Shown here: in pieces, positions 28,259-37,793 of the stretch
Numbering within the stretch: the stretch's first letter is position 1
How the letters are laid out: every line of letters starts with the position of its first letter
Source of the DNA: Rhodospirillales bacterium
GTDB taxonomy: Bacteria; Pseudomonadota; Alphaproteobacteria; ATCC43930; CGMCC-115725
Length of the DNA: 64,000 nucleotides
Reading direction: 5' to 3'
Assembly: GCA_028288725.1 (NCBI GenBank)
Contig: JAQGIC010000003.1
Location: forward strand, 1-64,000
Program-made: the position numbers and the translations under genes
Notes under the pieces: model-generated
Database searches by the model: none
Told to the model about the DNA's origin: nothing
Seen by the model: the letters and a program-made list of their open reading frames with translations, nothing else

Positions 28259-29529
28259 GCGAAAGCCCTGAGGAAGAAATCCTCGCCGCCGAAATTGCCG
28301 GATTTGAGCGCCAGCGCCAGGCTGAGGCCGCCGCCGCCCGATGCCACGGTCCAGGGCACGCCCGGATCGATCTGCTTGCCGATACCGAGCGCCGTGACGC
28401 CCAAGGCCTGAACGACCGCGCCGGAGCTCTCGCCGCCGGCCACGACCAGGCGCCTGACGCCGCGCTCGACCAGACCGCGCGCGATCCGGGCGAGTGCCTG
28501 CTCGACCAGCGCGCCGGCCCGTTCGCGGCCCAGCTTGTCCTGGGCGGCGCGAACCGCTTCCGGCGCCGCACTGGCGCTGATCAGGATCGGTTCGCGGCCG
28601 AGGTGCCCGGCGGCCCAATCGAGCGCCGCGACGATCTGGGCATCGCCCTCGGCCAGCGCCAGCGGGTCGAGCTGAAAAAATGGCCGCCGGGCGCGCATAT
28701 GGGCGTTCTGCGCCAGGGTCGCGACCGAGCAGGAGCCGGAGAGGACGGCGGTGGCGCCCGGAAGGTCGGCCGATACGGCCGCATCATCGCCCCGCTCCGG
28801 CAACAGGCCCTGCCGTCGGAAATTCGCGGGCAGGCCCAGAGCCAGGCCCGATCCGCCGGTGATCAGCTTCAGCCCGGCGACCGCCTCGCCCAGCCGATGC
28901 AGATGGGAATCCGTCACCGCATCGACCACGGCGTGGGCGGTGCCCGACAGTTCCAGGCGTCCGAACTCGGACCGGATCGCCGATGGCCCGGCCAGCACGG
29001 CCGACAGCGGCACCAATCCGACCGGCCGGGTGGTCTGCGCCGCCAGCACGCGCACCAGATTGGCGTCGGTCATCGGCGTCAGCGGATGGTCGCGCATGCC
29101 GGATTCCGACAGAAGCCCGTCGCCGACGAACAGATAGCCCTTGAAGATCGTCCGGCCGTTCTCGGGAAAGGCCGGGCAATAGATCGTGAAATCGACCCCC
29201 ATCGCCGTCATCAGCGCCTCGGCGACCGGACCGATATTGCCCTGGGGCGTCGAATCGAAGGTCGAGCAATATTTGAACAGCACTTGCCGGACGCCGGCGG
29301 TCTGCAGCCAGGCCAGTGCCGCCAGCGACCGGGAGACCGCGTCTGCGGCCGGAATGGTGCGGCTTTTGAGCGCGATGACGACCGCATCGACATCCTCCAG
29401 TGCCGCATCGATCGGGCCGGTCGGCACGTCGATCAACTGCACCGTCCGCATGCCCTGGCGCACCAGTGTGTTCGCCAGATCGGTGGCGCCGGTGAAGTCG
29501 TCGGCGATGGCGCCGAGCAGGATCGCCAT
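28255..29529 (-). CDS. otnK: 3-oxo-tetronate kinase (four-carbon acid sugar kinase)
   Basis: LLGAIADDFTGATDLANTLVRQGMRTVQLIDVP; VAGGESSGAVVQALGV. Confidence 0.93.
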   Translation of the reverse strand: MAILLGAIADDFTGATDLANTLVRQGMRTVQLIDVPTGPIDAALEDVDAVVIALKSRTIPAADAVSRSLAALAWLQTAGVRQVLFKYCSTFDSTPQGNIGPVAEALMTAMGVDFTIYCPAFPENGRTIFKGYLFVGDGLLSESGMRDHPLTPMTDANLVRVLAAQTTRPVGLVPLSAVLAGPSAIRSEFGRLELSGTAHAVVDAVTDSHLHRLGEAVAGLKLITGGSGLALGLPANFRRQGLLPERGDDAAVSADLPGATAVLSGSCSVATLAQNAHMRARRPFFQLDPLALAEGDAQIVAALDWAAGHLGREPILISASAAPEAVRAAQDKLGRERAGALVEQALARIARGLVERGVRRLVVAGGESSGAVVQALGVTALGIGKQIDPGVPWTVASGGGGLSLALALKSGNFGGEDFFLRAFA

Positions 29530-29668
29530 GGAGGCTTCTCCTTGAATGAGAGACTGAGGGGCCGGTCGTATGGGCTTGCTCTGGTCGAATCACGCCCATG
29601 AGGGTTGCCGAATGTCGATGTCCGTCCGATCCTATGCGGTGACGCCCCCCGCCTTCAAGGACCGCCCC

Positions 29669-30445
29669 ATGCCGCGTTTCGCCGCCAATCTCTCGATGAT
29701 GTTCACCGAATATGACTTTCTCGACCGCTTCGCAGCGGCGGCCGATGCCGGCTTCAAGGCGGTCGAGTATCTGTTTCCGTACGAATATCCCGCCGACGAA
29801 CTGGCGCGCCGGCTGGAAAGCGCCGGGCTGGAGCAGGCGCTGTTCAACCTGCCGCCGGGCGATTGGACCAAGGCCGAACGCGGCCTGGCGGCGTTGCCCG
29901 GCCGTGAAGCCGATTTCGCCCGTGCGGTCGAGCAGGCGCTGGCCTATGCCAAACCGCTCAACTGTCCGAAGCTGCACGCCATGGCGGGCGTTCTGGCGCC
30001 CGACGCCGACCGTGCGCTCGCGCGACGGACCTATGTCGCCAACCTGCGCCATGCCGCCCAGCGCGCCGCCGAGGCCGGCATCACGCTGCTGATCGAACCG
30101 ATCAACACGCGCGACATCCCCGGCTATTTTCTCAATCGGCCCGCCGAAGCGCGCCGGATCATCGAAGAGGTCGCGGCGCCCAATCTGGAACTGCAGTTCG
30201 ATGTCTATCATTGCCAGATCATGGTCGGCGACCTGGCAACCCAGATTCGGGACCACGCCGACATTACCGGCCATATCCAGATCGCCGGCGTGCCCGAACG
30301 GCACGAACCCGACGTCGGCGAGATCAACTATCCCTATCTGTTCGACGTGATCGACCAGACGGGCTACGAGGGCTGGATCGGCTGCGAATATCGTCCGAAG
30401 GGCGAGACCGCGGACGGCTTGGGCTGGCTGAAGCCCTGGATGTGA
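29669..30445 (+). CDS. otnI: 2-oxo-tetronate isomerase / hydroxypyruvate isomerase family
   Basis: [53 protein letters not shown]; divergent from otnK/otnC. Confidence 0.9.
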   Translation: MPRFAANLSMMFTEYDFLDRFAAAADAGFKAVEYLFPYEYPADELARRLESAGLEQALFNLPPGDWTKAERGLAALPGREADFARAVEQALAYAKPLNCPKLHAMAGVLAPDADRALARRTYVANLRHAAQRAAEAGITLLIEPINTRDIPGYFLNRPAEARRIIEEVAAPNLELQFDVYHCQIMVGDLATQIRDHADITGHIQIAGVPERHEPDVGEINYPYLFDVIDQTGYEGWIGCEYRPKGETADGLGWLKPWM

Positions 30446-30452
30446 CCCGCGG

Positions 30453-31697
30453 TTAGGCGGGAATCTGGGCCTTGGACTGACGCACGCCTTCGCGATGATG
30501 GCGGATGAGCGTCGTCGGTGATAGCCACAGGAACAGCGCGATGGCGAGCGGAATGGTCGCCGCCTCGTCCAGGTGCCCGAACAACGGGATCCGGTTCGGG
30601 ATGAGGTCGATCGGCATGATCAGATAACTGGCGACGGCGAGCGACGCGGCGCGCGCACGCAGCGGTACCTTGGGATCCCAGGCGAGCGACCAGAGCGCGC
30701 GCGCTTCGAGCGTCACGCGCGCCGGAATTCCGGCCAAACCGCGCGACTTCGGCGGGACCGCGGCGGTCGAGACTCTGACGGGTGCGGCAGCGGCGGCGCT
30801 TGGCGCCTGCGCAGGCTCCAGGGCGGCGACCTGCGCCTGATAGCGCCAGGACGTCAGATCGCGGTCGAGCGCATCCTCCAGCCGACTGATGTCCGCCTCG
30901 AACGCCGCGCGAAGACCGCCGATGGCATCGATCTTCTGTTCGGCCGATGGACCGACGATCCGCTGCTTGGCGAAGACCAGGTCGTGGAGCGGGCCGAACT
31001 TCATGGCGTAGAACAGGTTCGGCGACAGCGTGCGCACGGCCGGCCCGCCCATGTGGGCCAGCCGGCGCAGCGCGGCGCTGCGATATCTGACCGACGCGTT
31101 GACCTCGCGCGTGACGCTCGGCGGCGTCTCGATGTCGAGGCTCAGGCGCAGTTGCAGCCGTTCGGCCAGGCGGACCGGGTCGTCCTTCAGATCGGCGTAA
31201 TCCACCAGGATCAGGCGGCTGCGGCCGAAGCGGTCGCCATATTGCTCCAGCATCGAAGCGGTCAGGCCGATTTCCAGCGCTTCGGCACGGATCTGGGGAT
31301 CGCTGGCGAGCCGGCCGATCGGATGATCGTCCTGCCGATATTTCTGATACCACGACAGCACGCGCTCATAGGGGCTGCGCAGGTTGATCATCAGCAGCGG
31401 ATTGCGGACCGTCCGGGCGATCCGGTCGCACACGGTCGGGTCCATCATGTAAAACGGCGAGATGTCGGCGCGCAGGCGCGTCGCGCGCGTGCAGGGCCGG
31501 AATTGCTCTTCGTACCACGAGACGCCTTGGTCGAAGTGGCGGTTGAAGAAATTCACTTCCTTCAGCCGGGTCGTCGCCACCTGGCTATGGCCGAACAGCA
31601 GTTCGTGGACCCAGGTCGTGCCGGAACGGATGGGTCCCAGACCGATCAGCATCGGCACGTCGCGGGCGACGACCTGTGGTGACGAAACTTCCAGCAT
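30453..31697 (-). CDS. Sulfotransferase domain fused to C-terminal DUF1232 (YkvA-like) domain
   Basis: N-term GLGPIRSGTTWVHELLF (5'-PSB-like loop) and LLMINLRSPYERVLSWYQKYR; C-term VPLRARAASLAVASYLIMPIDLIPNRIPLFGHLDEAATIPLAIALFLWLSP. Confidence 0.82.
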   Translation of the reverse strand: MLEVSSPQVVARDVPMLIGLGPIRSGTTWVHELLFGHSQVATTRLKEVNFFNRHFDQGVSWYEEQFRPCTRATRLRADISPFYMMDPTVCDRIARTVRNPLLMINLRSPYERVLSWYQKYRQDDHPIGRLASDPQIRAEALEIGLTASMLEQYGDRFGRSRLILVDYADLKDDPVRLAERLQLRLSLDIETPPSVTREVNASVRYRSAALRRLAHMGGPAVRTLSPNLFYAMKFGPLHDLVFAKQRIVGPSAEQKIDAIGGLRAAFEADISRLEDALDRDLTSWRYQAQVAALEPAQAPSAAAAAPVRVSTAAVPPKSRGLAGIPARVTLEARALWSLAWDPKVPLRARAASLAVASYLIMPIDLIPNRIPLFGHLDEAATIPLAIALFLWLSPTTLIRHHREGVRQSKAQIPA

Positions 31698-31891
31698 GGC
31701 TTCCCCCCAAAGCCCCGACCGGCGCAGCCCCCCGATGAGCCACACCTTCGGGATTCCAGGAGATTGTATGGTGCGACCTGCGGCTTTATCCCCGGTCGAT
31801 CCGCCACTAGTTGGTAACAGCTGATATCAAGTCTGAGCGATCCGCGCCGCCGAGCGGAGTTCCGAATCCGATGCATCCCGCCGGCGACGTT

Positions 31892-32500
31892 TCAGGCGCG
31901 CGGGGCGTGCTTCGACAGGATGCGCTGCAAGGTGCGGCGGTGCATTTTCAGCCGCCGAGCGGTCTCCGATACATTGCGATCGCATTGTTCGAACACGCGC
32001 TGGATATGTTCCCACCGGACCCGATCGGCCGACATCGGATTTTCCGGCGGCGGCGGTAGGGAGGCGCCGCGGGTCAGGAGCGCGCGCTCGACCACGTCGG
32101 CGTCGGCCGGCTTCGACAAGTAGTCGATGGCACCGACTTTCACCGCCGCGACGGCGGTCGCGATATTGCCGTAGCCGGTCAGCATGACGATGCGGGCGGC
32201 CGGCCGGACCTTGCGGATGGCGCCGACCACGTCGAGCCCGTTGCCGTCGCCCAGCCGGAGATCGACGACGGCGAAAGCCGGCGGATTCTCATCCGCCTTG
32301 GCCATGCCTTCCTTGACGCTTTCGGCGGTCGTCACCAGGAAGCCACGACGCTCCATGGCGCGGGCCAAGCGATGGCACAGCGGCGTGTCGTCATCGACGA
32401 TGAGCAGGGTGCGCTCCGCGTCGGGCAGCCCGTCGAGCGAGACGAGATCGAGCGTGACCGGTGGCGCGATGTCGGAAGTCGGGATAGGGGCGTCAATCAT
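31892..32500 (-). CDS. regA: RegA/PrrA/ActR-type response regulator
   Basis: REC domain FAVVDLRLGDGNGL; Fis-type HTH RVFEQCDRNVSETARRLKMHRRTLQRILSKHAPR. Confidence 0.95.
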   Translation of the reverse strand: MIDAPIPTSDIAPPVTLDLVSLDGLPDAERTLLIVDDDTPLCHRLARAMERRGFLVTTAESVKEGMAKADENPPAFAVVDLRLGDGNGLDVVGAIRKVRPAARIVMLTGYGNIATAVAAVKVGAIDYLSKPADADVVERALLTRGASLPPPPENPMSADRVRWEHIQRVFEQCDRNVSETARRLKMHRRTLQRILSKHAPRA

Positions 32501-32567
32501 GGTCGAACGAGTTCCTCGGCTTCTCGGGGGCCGCCCAAGCGACGGCCCCAGGATAACAGGTCGGCTG

Positions 32568-33893
32568 TCAAGCGACCGGCACCGCCAAACCCGCGACGGT
32601 CACCAGCGCCCGGCGCGGCCAGCGCACCCGCACCACGGCACCGCCTTCGGCGCCATTGGCGAAATGCAGCTTCGCGCCGGTCCGCCGCAGCAGTGTGTCG
32701 GCGATGAAGATGCCGAGCCCCATATGCTCCGCATCTTCGTCCCTTCCCGATAAATAGGGTTCCCCGAGCCGAGACAATACCTGTGTTGGAAAACCGGGGC
32801 CATCATCGGCGACCGTGACGGTCACCCAATGCTGGTCCCATTGGGTCCGAACCGTCACTTCCACGATGGCGAATTGGACCGCGTTCTGCACCAGATTCCC
32901 CAACCCGTGCATGATCTCCGGGCTGCGGGCGACGACGGGCTGATCCTCAGGCTTTCCCTCGATTTTCTGGGTCAACCGGGTGTGCGGAACCCGGTATGGT
33001 TCGCCGGCCGCTTCGACCAGTGCCGACAGCGGCAGACGGTCATAGGGCGTACCCCCGTCGGCCTCGCGCTTCTGGGCCAGTTCCATGAGGATGGTGCGAC
33101 ATCTTGCCGTCTCGCTCAGCAGCAGTCGCGCGTCGTCGGCGAGCGGTCCGTCGCCGGGCAGATCGCGCGCCAGCTCCTTGGCGATGACCGCGATCGTGCC
33201 GAGCGGACTGCCCAGTTCGTGGGCGGCGGCGGCGGCGAGCGCGCCCACCGCGGAGATGCGTTGCTCGCGGGCCAGCGCCAGCTGCGTCGCGGCATAGGCG
33301 TCGCTGATCCGCCGGCCTTCTTCTGTCACGCGCCAGGTGTAGACGGCGATGAACAGGGTCGACAGCGTGATGGCGAGCCAGACCGCCAGCACGAACAAGG
33401 GCGGAAATTCCAGCTGGTCCTCGTCCCACGGCAGCGGCAGGTGCCAGATCGAGAGGATGGTGGCGACGCCGACGGCGAAACCGGCCAGCATCATGACGCT
33501 GCGTCGGGACAGGATGGTGGCGCCGACCGTGACCGGGGCCAGGACCAGGAGCGAGAAGGGGTTCTGCAGCCCGCCGGTCAGGTACAGCAGGGCACCCAAC
33601 TGCACCACGTCGTAGGCCAGATAGGTCATGGCGTCGCGATCGCCCAGGCGCAGCGAGCCGGTGCGCTGCATCTGGTTGGCGAAATTGATCACGGCCGAGG
33701 TCGCGACCACGCCCAGCGCGATCTCCAGCGGCAGGGTGAAGCCCAGCACGAGATGGACGATCAGCAGCGTCACCGCCTGACCGGCGACCGCGACCCAGCG
33801 GATCCAGATCAGGGTGCGCAGACTGATCCGGCCCCGCTCGGTGCCGCCCGGGACGTCCTGGGCTTCGATGTCGGCGGCCGCTTCGACGCTCAT
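32568..33893 (-). CDS. regB: RegB/PrrB/ActS-type sensor histidine kinase
   Basis: Six-TM-like N-terminus; H-box AAAHELGSPLGTIAVIAKEL; conserved Cys context ARCRTILMELAQ; next to regA. Confidence 0.93.
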   Translation of the reverse strand: MSVEAAADIEAQDVPGGTERGRISLRTLIWIRWVAVAGQAVTLLIVHLVLGFTLPLEIALGVVATSAVINFANQMQRTGSLRLGDRDAMTYLAYDVVQLGALLYLTGGLQNPFSLLVLAPVTVGATILSRRSVMMLAGFAVGVATILSIWHLPLPWDEDQLEFPPLFVLAVWLAITLSTLFIAVYTWRVTEEGRRISDAYAATQLALAREQRISAVGALAAAAAHELGSPLGTIAVIAKELARDLPGDGPLADDARLLLSETARCRTILMELAQKREADGGTPYDRLPLSALVEAAGEPYRVPHTRLTQKIEGKPEDQPVVARSPEIMHGLGNLVQNAVQFAIVEVTVRTQWDQHWVTVTVADDGPGFPTQVLSRLGEPYLSGRDEDAEHMGLGIFIADTLLRRTGAKLHFANGAEGGAVVRVRWPRRALVTVAGLAVPVA

Positions 33894-33988
33894 AGCGTCC
33901 GCGCGATCGCGTGCGAGTAGCTCAATCGCGCCTCCTGGCCGCGCCGGAGCGCCGGCGCGCTTTCCGGTCTGGATCGCTGGATCCAAAC

Positions 33989-34043
33989 TGTTCGGATGGC
34001 TTCATTCGAACGACAAGGAATTCGCACCAGATCAACAACGTCT
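33989..34043. repeat. Second dispersed repeat family (element B), copy 1
   Basis: GTTCGGATGGCTTCATTCGAACGACAAGGAATTCGCACCAGATCAACAACGTCT; inverted homologous copy at 61686. Confidence 0.85.
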
Positions 34044-34473
34044 AGGGATAAATCATATGGATGGTCAGCGCGGCGTCATCAATGCCGATGTCGAAGGCGC
34101 AGGATTCGAAACTCGGTGCCGACAGGAACGGTCTGACGTCGCGGGAAAAGGCGTAGCCTTCGGTCGGATAGCCGATGAAATTGAAATCCATCTGGCCGTT
34201 GTCGTTCTCGTCATGGAACGTCGCGATGGCGTAGCGGCCGGGGGCGACGTCGTGCAGCGTGAAGGTCACGGACCCGTTGCGGGCCGGCAGGCCGATGTTC
34301 TGCAGCGATTTCCTGTCGTCGAGCCAGGTTTCCTTGCTGCCCCACAGCGTGACATAGACCTTGCCGTCGGCGCTCTCGATCCGATCGACCGTCACGGTCA
34401 GGTCGGCCGCCGACGCCGGGCGTGTGCCGAGCGCCAGGGCGAGGATTGCGGTCAGAAACGCCAACCGTCCCAT
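34042..34473 (-). CDS. DUF2141 family secreted protein
   Basis: Signal peptide; VTFTLHDVAPGRYAIATFHDENDNGQMDFNFIGYPTEGYAFS. Confidence 0.9.
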   Translation of the reverse strand: MGRLAFLTAILALALGTRPASAADLTVTVDRIESADGKVYVTLWGSKETWLDDRKSLQNIGLPARNGSVTFTLHDVAPGRYAIATFHDENDNGQMDFNFIGYPTEGYAFSRDVRPFLSAPSFESCAFDIGIDDAALTIHMIYP

Positions 34474-34477
34474 GAAA

Positions 34478-35518
34478 TCAGGCCGACCGGCCGCTGACCT
34501 CGGCCTCGTCGAACGTCGCCATGCCGGTGTGGCAGGCGATCGCCGCCTTCAGGATGTGGATGGCGAGCGTCGAGCCGGAGCCTTCGCCCAGCCGCATGCC
34601 CAGGTCCAGGATCGGTTCCTTGCCCAGGAGCTTCAGCAGCCGAGTGTGGCCGGGCTCGGGCGAGCGATGGCCGACGATGCAATGGTCGAGCGAGCGCCGG
34701 TCGGCAACGAAAAGCACGGCGGCGGCCGCGGTGCAGGCGAAGCCGTCGAGCACGACCGGCACGCGGGCGAGCCGCGCCGCCAGGATCGCCCCGACGATGG
34801 CGGCGAACTCGTTGCCGCCGACGCAGCACAGCACCTCGAACGGATCGGTCATGGCCGGCTTGTTGCGGGCGACGCCCTCGGTCACCACGGCGATCTTGCG
34901 CGCCAGCCCCTCGGCATCGACGCCGGTGCCCGGTCCGACCCAATCCCGGGCCTCGCCGCCGAACAGACCCAGGCAGAGGGCGGCGGCGACGGTCGAATTG
35001 CCGATGCCCATCTCGCCCAGCGCCAGCAGATCGACGCCGGGCTCGACCGCCATCATGCCATAGGCGATGGCGCGCGCGGTCGCCTCCTCGCTCATGGCCG
35101 GGCCTTGGGTGAAATCCTCGGTCGGCTGGTCCAGCGCCATCTCATAGACGCGCAGATCGCCATCGACCGCCTCACAGAGCTGGTTGACCGCGGCGCCGCC
35201 CGCGATGAAATTCGCCACCATCTGCTGGGTGACGGCGGCCGGATAGGCCGAGACGCCCCGCGCGGCGACGCCGTGATTGCCGGCGAACACGGCGGTGCGC
35301 GGATGGTTGATCGCGGGCGGATGCTTGGCTTGCCAGGTCGCGAGCCATTGGGTCGCGTCCTCCAGCCGGCCCAGCGCGCCCGCCGGTTTGGTCAGGTTCC
35401 GCTCGCGCAGCACGGCGGCCGTGCCGGATTCCAGGTCGGGCCCCGGCAGGTCGCGCAGCAGGGCGCGGATCTCGTTCAGGCTCGCGGCAGGCTTGGCGCT
35501 GGTCGCCATCGGCGTCAC
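34478..35518 (-). CDS. cobT: Nicotinate-nucleotide--dimethylbenzimidazole phosphoribosyltransferase
   Basis: AVFAGNHGVAARGVSAYP; LALGEMGIGNSTVAAAL; VGPGTGVDAEGLARK; MRLGEGSGS. Confidence 0.97.
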   Translation of the reverse strand: MTPMATSAKPAASLNEIRALLRDLPGPDLESGTAAVLRERNLTKPAGALGRLEDATQWLATWQAKHPPAINHPRTAVFAGNHGVAARGVSAYPAAVTQQMVANFIAGGAAVNQLCEAVDGDLRVYEMALDQPTEDFTQGPAMSEEATARAIAYGMMAVEPGVDLLALGEMGIGNSTVAAALCLGLFGGEARDWVGPGTGVDAEGLARKIAVVTEGVARNKPAMTDPFEVLCCVGGNEFAAIVGAILAARLARVPVVLDGFACTAAAAVLFVADRRSLDHCIVGHRSPEPGHTRLLKLLGKEPILDLGMRLGEGSGSTLAIHILKAAIACHTGMATFDEAEVSGRSA

Positions 35519-35606
35519 TCGTGCTAATCAATAGGGCGATCCGGCCTTATCATGGCGCGATTGCCGCCGTCCATGCTTGTACCATCCCGGCCCGAACGAG
35601 GGAGCC

Positions 35607-36401
35607 ATGTCGAACTTGCCCCGCACCGCCCGTTTCGGTCCGATCGAACAGCTCGCCCTCGGGCTCGTGTTTTTGACCCGGCTGCCGATCCCGTTGCGCG
35701 GCGCGCTGCCGGTCGATGCCGTCGCGCGTTCCGCCTGGAGCTTCCCGATCGTCGGCGTGCTGGTCGGGCTGGCCGGAGCTGCCGCCGCGATCGCGGCCAA
35801 TGGGCTGGGCCTGCCGGCGTTCGCCTCCGCGCTGTTGGCGCTGGCCGCGACCATGGCCATGACCGGGGCCCTGCATGAAGACGGCCTGGCCGACACGGCC
35901 GACGGTCTGGGCGGCGGCAAGACGCGCGAGCAGAAGCTCGAGATCATGAAGGACAGCCGCATCGGCTCCTATGGCGTGCTGGCGTTGATCGTCGGCGTCG
36001 GCCTGCGCGCGGCCGCGCTCACCACCGCGGTCGAGGATACGCGCCTGCATCTGCTGGGCGCGCTGGTCGCGGCCCATGCCGGCTCGCGCGCGCTGTTGCC
36101 GCTGTTGATGCGGGCGCTGCCGCCGGTCCGGCCGGGCGGGCTCGCGGCCTCGGTCGGCGTGCCCTCGTCGGCGTCCTCGATCGCAGCGCTGGTGCTGGGC
36201 ACGGCGGCGGTGTTCTGGGGCCTGGGCGATGTCCTGGGCCTGCTGGGATTCGTCGCGGCGGCGATCGGCATGGTCGCGGTCGGCGCACTTGCCCGCCGGC
36301 AGCTCGGCGGCTACACCGGGGACGTGCTGGGTGCTGCACAGCAGATCGGCGAGATCATCCTGCTGCTGGCCGCCGTCGCCCAAATTCCGCTGCCGTTCTA
36401 G
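35607..36401 (+). CDS. cobS: Adenosylcobinamide-GDP ribazoletransferase
   Basis: LALGLVFLTRLPIP; GALHEDGLADTADGLGGGKTREQKLEIMKDSRIGSYG. Confidence 0.97.
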   Translation: MSNLPRTARFGPIEQLALGLVFLTRLPIPLRGALPVDAVARSAWSFPIVGVLVGLAGAAAAIAANGLGLPAFASALLALAATMAMTGALHEDGLADTADGLGGGKTREQKLEIMKDSRIGSYGVLALIVGVGLRAAALTTAVEDTRLHLLGALVAAHAGSRALLPLLMRALPPVRPGGLAASVGVPSSASSIAALVLGTAAVFWGLGDVLGLLGFVAAAIGMVAVGALARRQLGGYTGDVLGAAQQIGEIILLLAAVAQIPLPF

Positions 36402-36413
36402 AGGATCGCGCCT

Positions 36414-37094
36414 ATGACCACGACCACCAGCCCGGACAGCGTCCGCCCCACGCTTCGGACCACCCGCTGGTGGTGGGTGCGCCATGCCCCAGTCGTGGTC
36501 AACGAGGGCCGCTGTTACGGCCAGACCGACCATCCCTGCAACACCGACGATCCGGCGGCCTATCGTCGGCTCGCCCAGATCCTGCCGCGGACGGCGGTCT
36601 GGGTGACCAGCACGCTCAGGCGGACGCATGAGACCGCGGCCGCGATCGTCGCCGCCGGCCTCCCCGGTCCCGCGGCCTTTCCCGGCCCGGACGTGACGGT
36701 TGAGGCCGATCTGGCCGAGCAGCATTTCGGCGATTGGCAGGGCCAGACCTACGAGGCCCTGGCACGCCAGCAGGCCGAGGCCTATCACCGTTTCTGGCTG
36801 GCGCCGGCCAGCGAGCGTCCGCCGGGCGGCGAGAGCTTCATCGATCTGATGGCGCGCGTGAGCCGTTCGATCCACCATCTCAACCAGCGCTTCGTCGGCC
36901 AGGACATCATCGCCGTCGCCCATGGCGGCACCATCCGCGCCGCGATCGCGCTGGCGCTCGATCTACCGCCGGAATCGGCACTCGCCTTCGCGGTCGACAA
37001 TATCTCGGTCACGCGGCTCGACCATTTCCCGGCCGATGCCGGCGGCCAGGGCCATGAATGGCGGGTCAACTTCACCAATCAGCCGCCCAGATGA
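36414..37094 (+). CDS. cobC: Histidine phosphatase family (alpha-ribazole phosphatase-like)
   Basis: WWWVRHAPVVVNEGRCYGQTD; FGDWQGQTYEAL; IIAVAHGGTIRAAIALALDL; cobalamin context. Confidence 0.88.
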   Translation: MTTTTSPDSVRPTLRTTRWWWVRHAPVVVNEGRCYGQTDHPCNTDDPAAYRRLAQILPRTAVWVTSTLRRTHETAAAIVAAGLPGPAAFPGPDVTVEADLAEQHFGDWQGQTYEALARQQAEAYHRFWLAPASERPPGGESFIDLMARVSRSIHHLNQRFVGQDIIAVAHGGTIRAAIALALDLPPESALAFAVDNISVTRLDHFPADAGGQGHEWRVNFTNQPPR

Positions 37095-37117
37095 TCGAAA
37101 GATCGACATCCAGATGA
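37091..37117 (+). other. Mini-ORF MIERSTSR*, overlaps cobC TGA by ATGA
   Basis: ATG ATC GAA AGA TCG ACA TCC AGA TGA read directly. Confidence 0.6.
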
Positions 37118-37140
37118 TCGAAAGCTCGACACTCAGATGA
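37114..37140 (+). other. Mini-ORF MIESSTLR*, overlaps first mini-ORF and bluB ATG by ATGA
   Basis: ATG ATC GAA AGC TCG ACA CTC AGA TGA read directly. Confidence 0.6.
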
Positions 37141-37781
37141 CAACCGACGGGCCCATCTTCGACGACAGCTTCCGGGCGCGGCTTGCCGACCTCATTGCCT
37201 GGCGCCGCGACGTGCGCGCCTTTCGCGATACGCCCGTCCCGGCGGGCACGTTCGAACGGCTGGTCTCGCTCGCCTGCCTGGCGCCTTCGGTGGGATTGTC
37301 GCAGCCCTGGCGCTTCGTCCGGGTCGCGGATCCGGCGCGCCGCGCCGCGGTTCGCGCGAATTTCGAACGCTGCAACGCCGCGGCGCTCGCCGCCCAGGCC
37401 GACGAGCGCGCGCGGATCTATGCCACCCTCAAGCTGGCCGGCTTCGACCAGGCGCCGGAGCAGTTCGCGGTCTTCACCGACCGCTCGACCGAACAGGGCC
37501 ACGGCCTCGGCCGGCACACCATGCCGGAAATGGCCGATTATTCGACCGTCGCCGCCGTCTTCACCGTCTGGCTCGCGGCCCGCGCCGAAGGCCTCGGCCT
37601 CGGCTGGGTCTCGATCCTCGATCCGGCCGAAGTCACGGCGGCGCTGGACGTGCCGGCCGACTGGCGCTTCGTGGGCTATTTCTGCCTGGGCTACCCGGAG
37701 CACGAGGACGATGTGCCGGCGCTGGAACGGGCCGCCTGGGAACGACGGCGCGAGTTCCAGCGCTTCATTTTCGACCGATAG
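37137..37781 (+). CDS. bluB: 5,6-dimethylbenzimidazole synthase
   Basis: WRRDVRAFRDTPVP...CLAPSVGLSQPWRFVRV; EGLGLGWVSILDPAEV; YFCLGYPE. Confidence 0.95.
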   Translation: MTTDGPIFDDSFRARLADLIAWRRDVRAFRDTPVPAGTFERLVSLACLAPSVGLSQPWRFVRVADPARRAAVRANFERCNAAALAAQADERARIYATLKLAGFDQAPEQFAVFTDRSTEQGHGLGRHTMPEMADYSTVAAVFTVWLAARAEGLGLGWVSILDPAEVTAALDVPADWRFVGYFCLGYPEHEDDVPALERAAWERRREFQRFIFDR

Positions 37782-37793
37782 GAGAACCCGCCC

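Larger units (their letters stand above)
37088..37140 (+). repeat. 23-bp tandem repeat (2.3 units) spanning the cobC stop to the bluB start
   Basis: CAGATGATCGAAAGATCGACATC / CAGATGATCGAAAGCTCGACACT / CAGATGA. Confidence 0.97.

Noticed and set aside
36396-36410. CTAGAGGATCGCG after cobS as another CTAG element
   Set aside because: Only the first few bases match; no hairpins follow.
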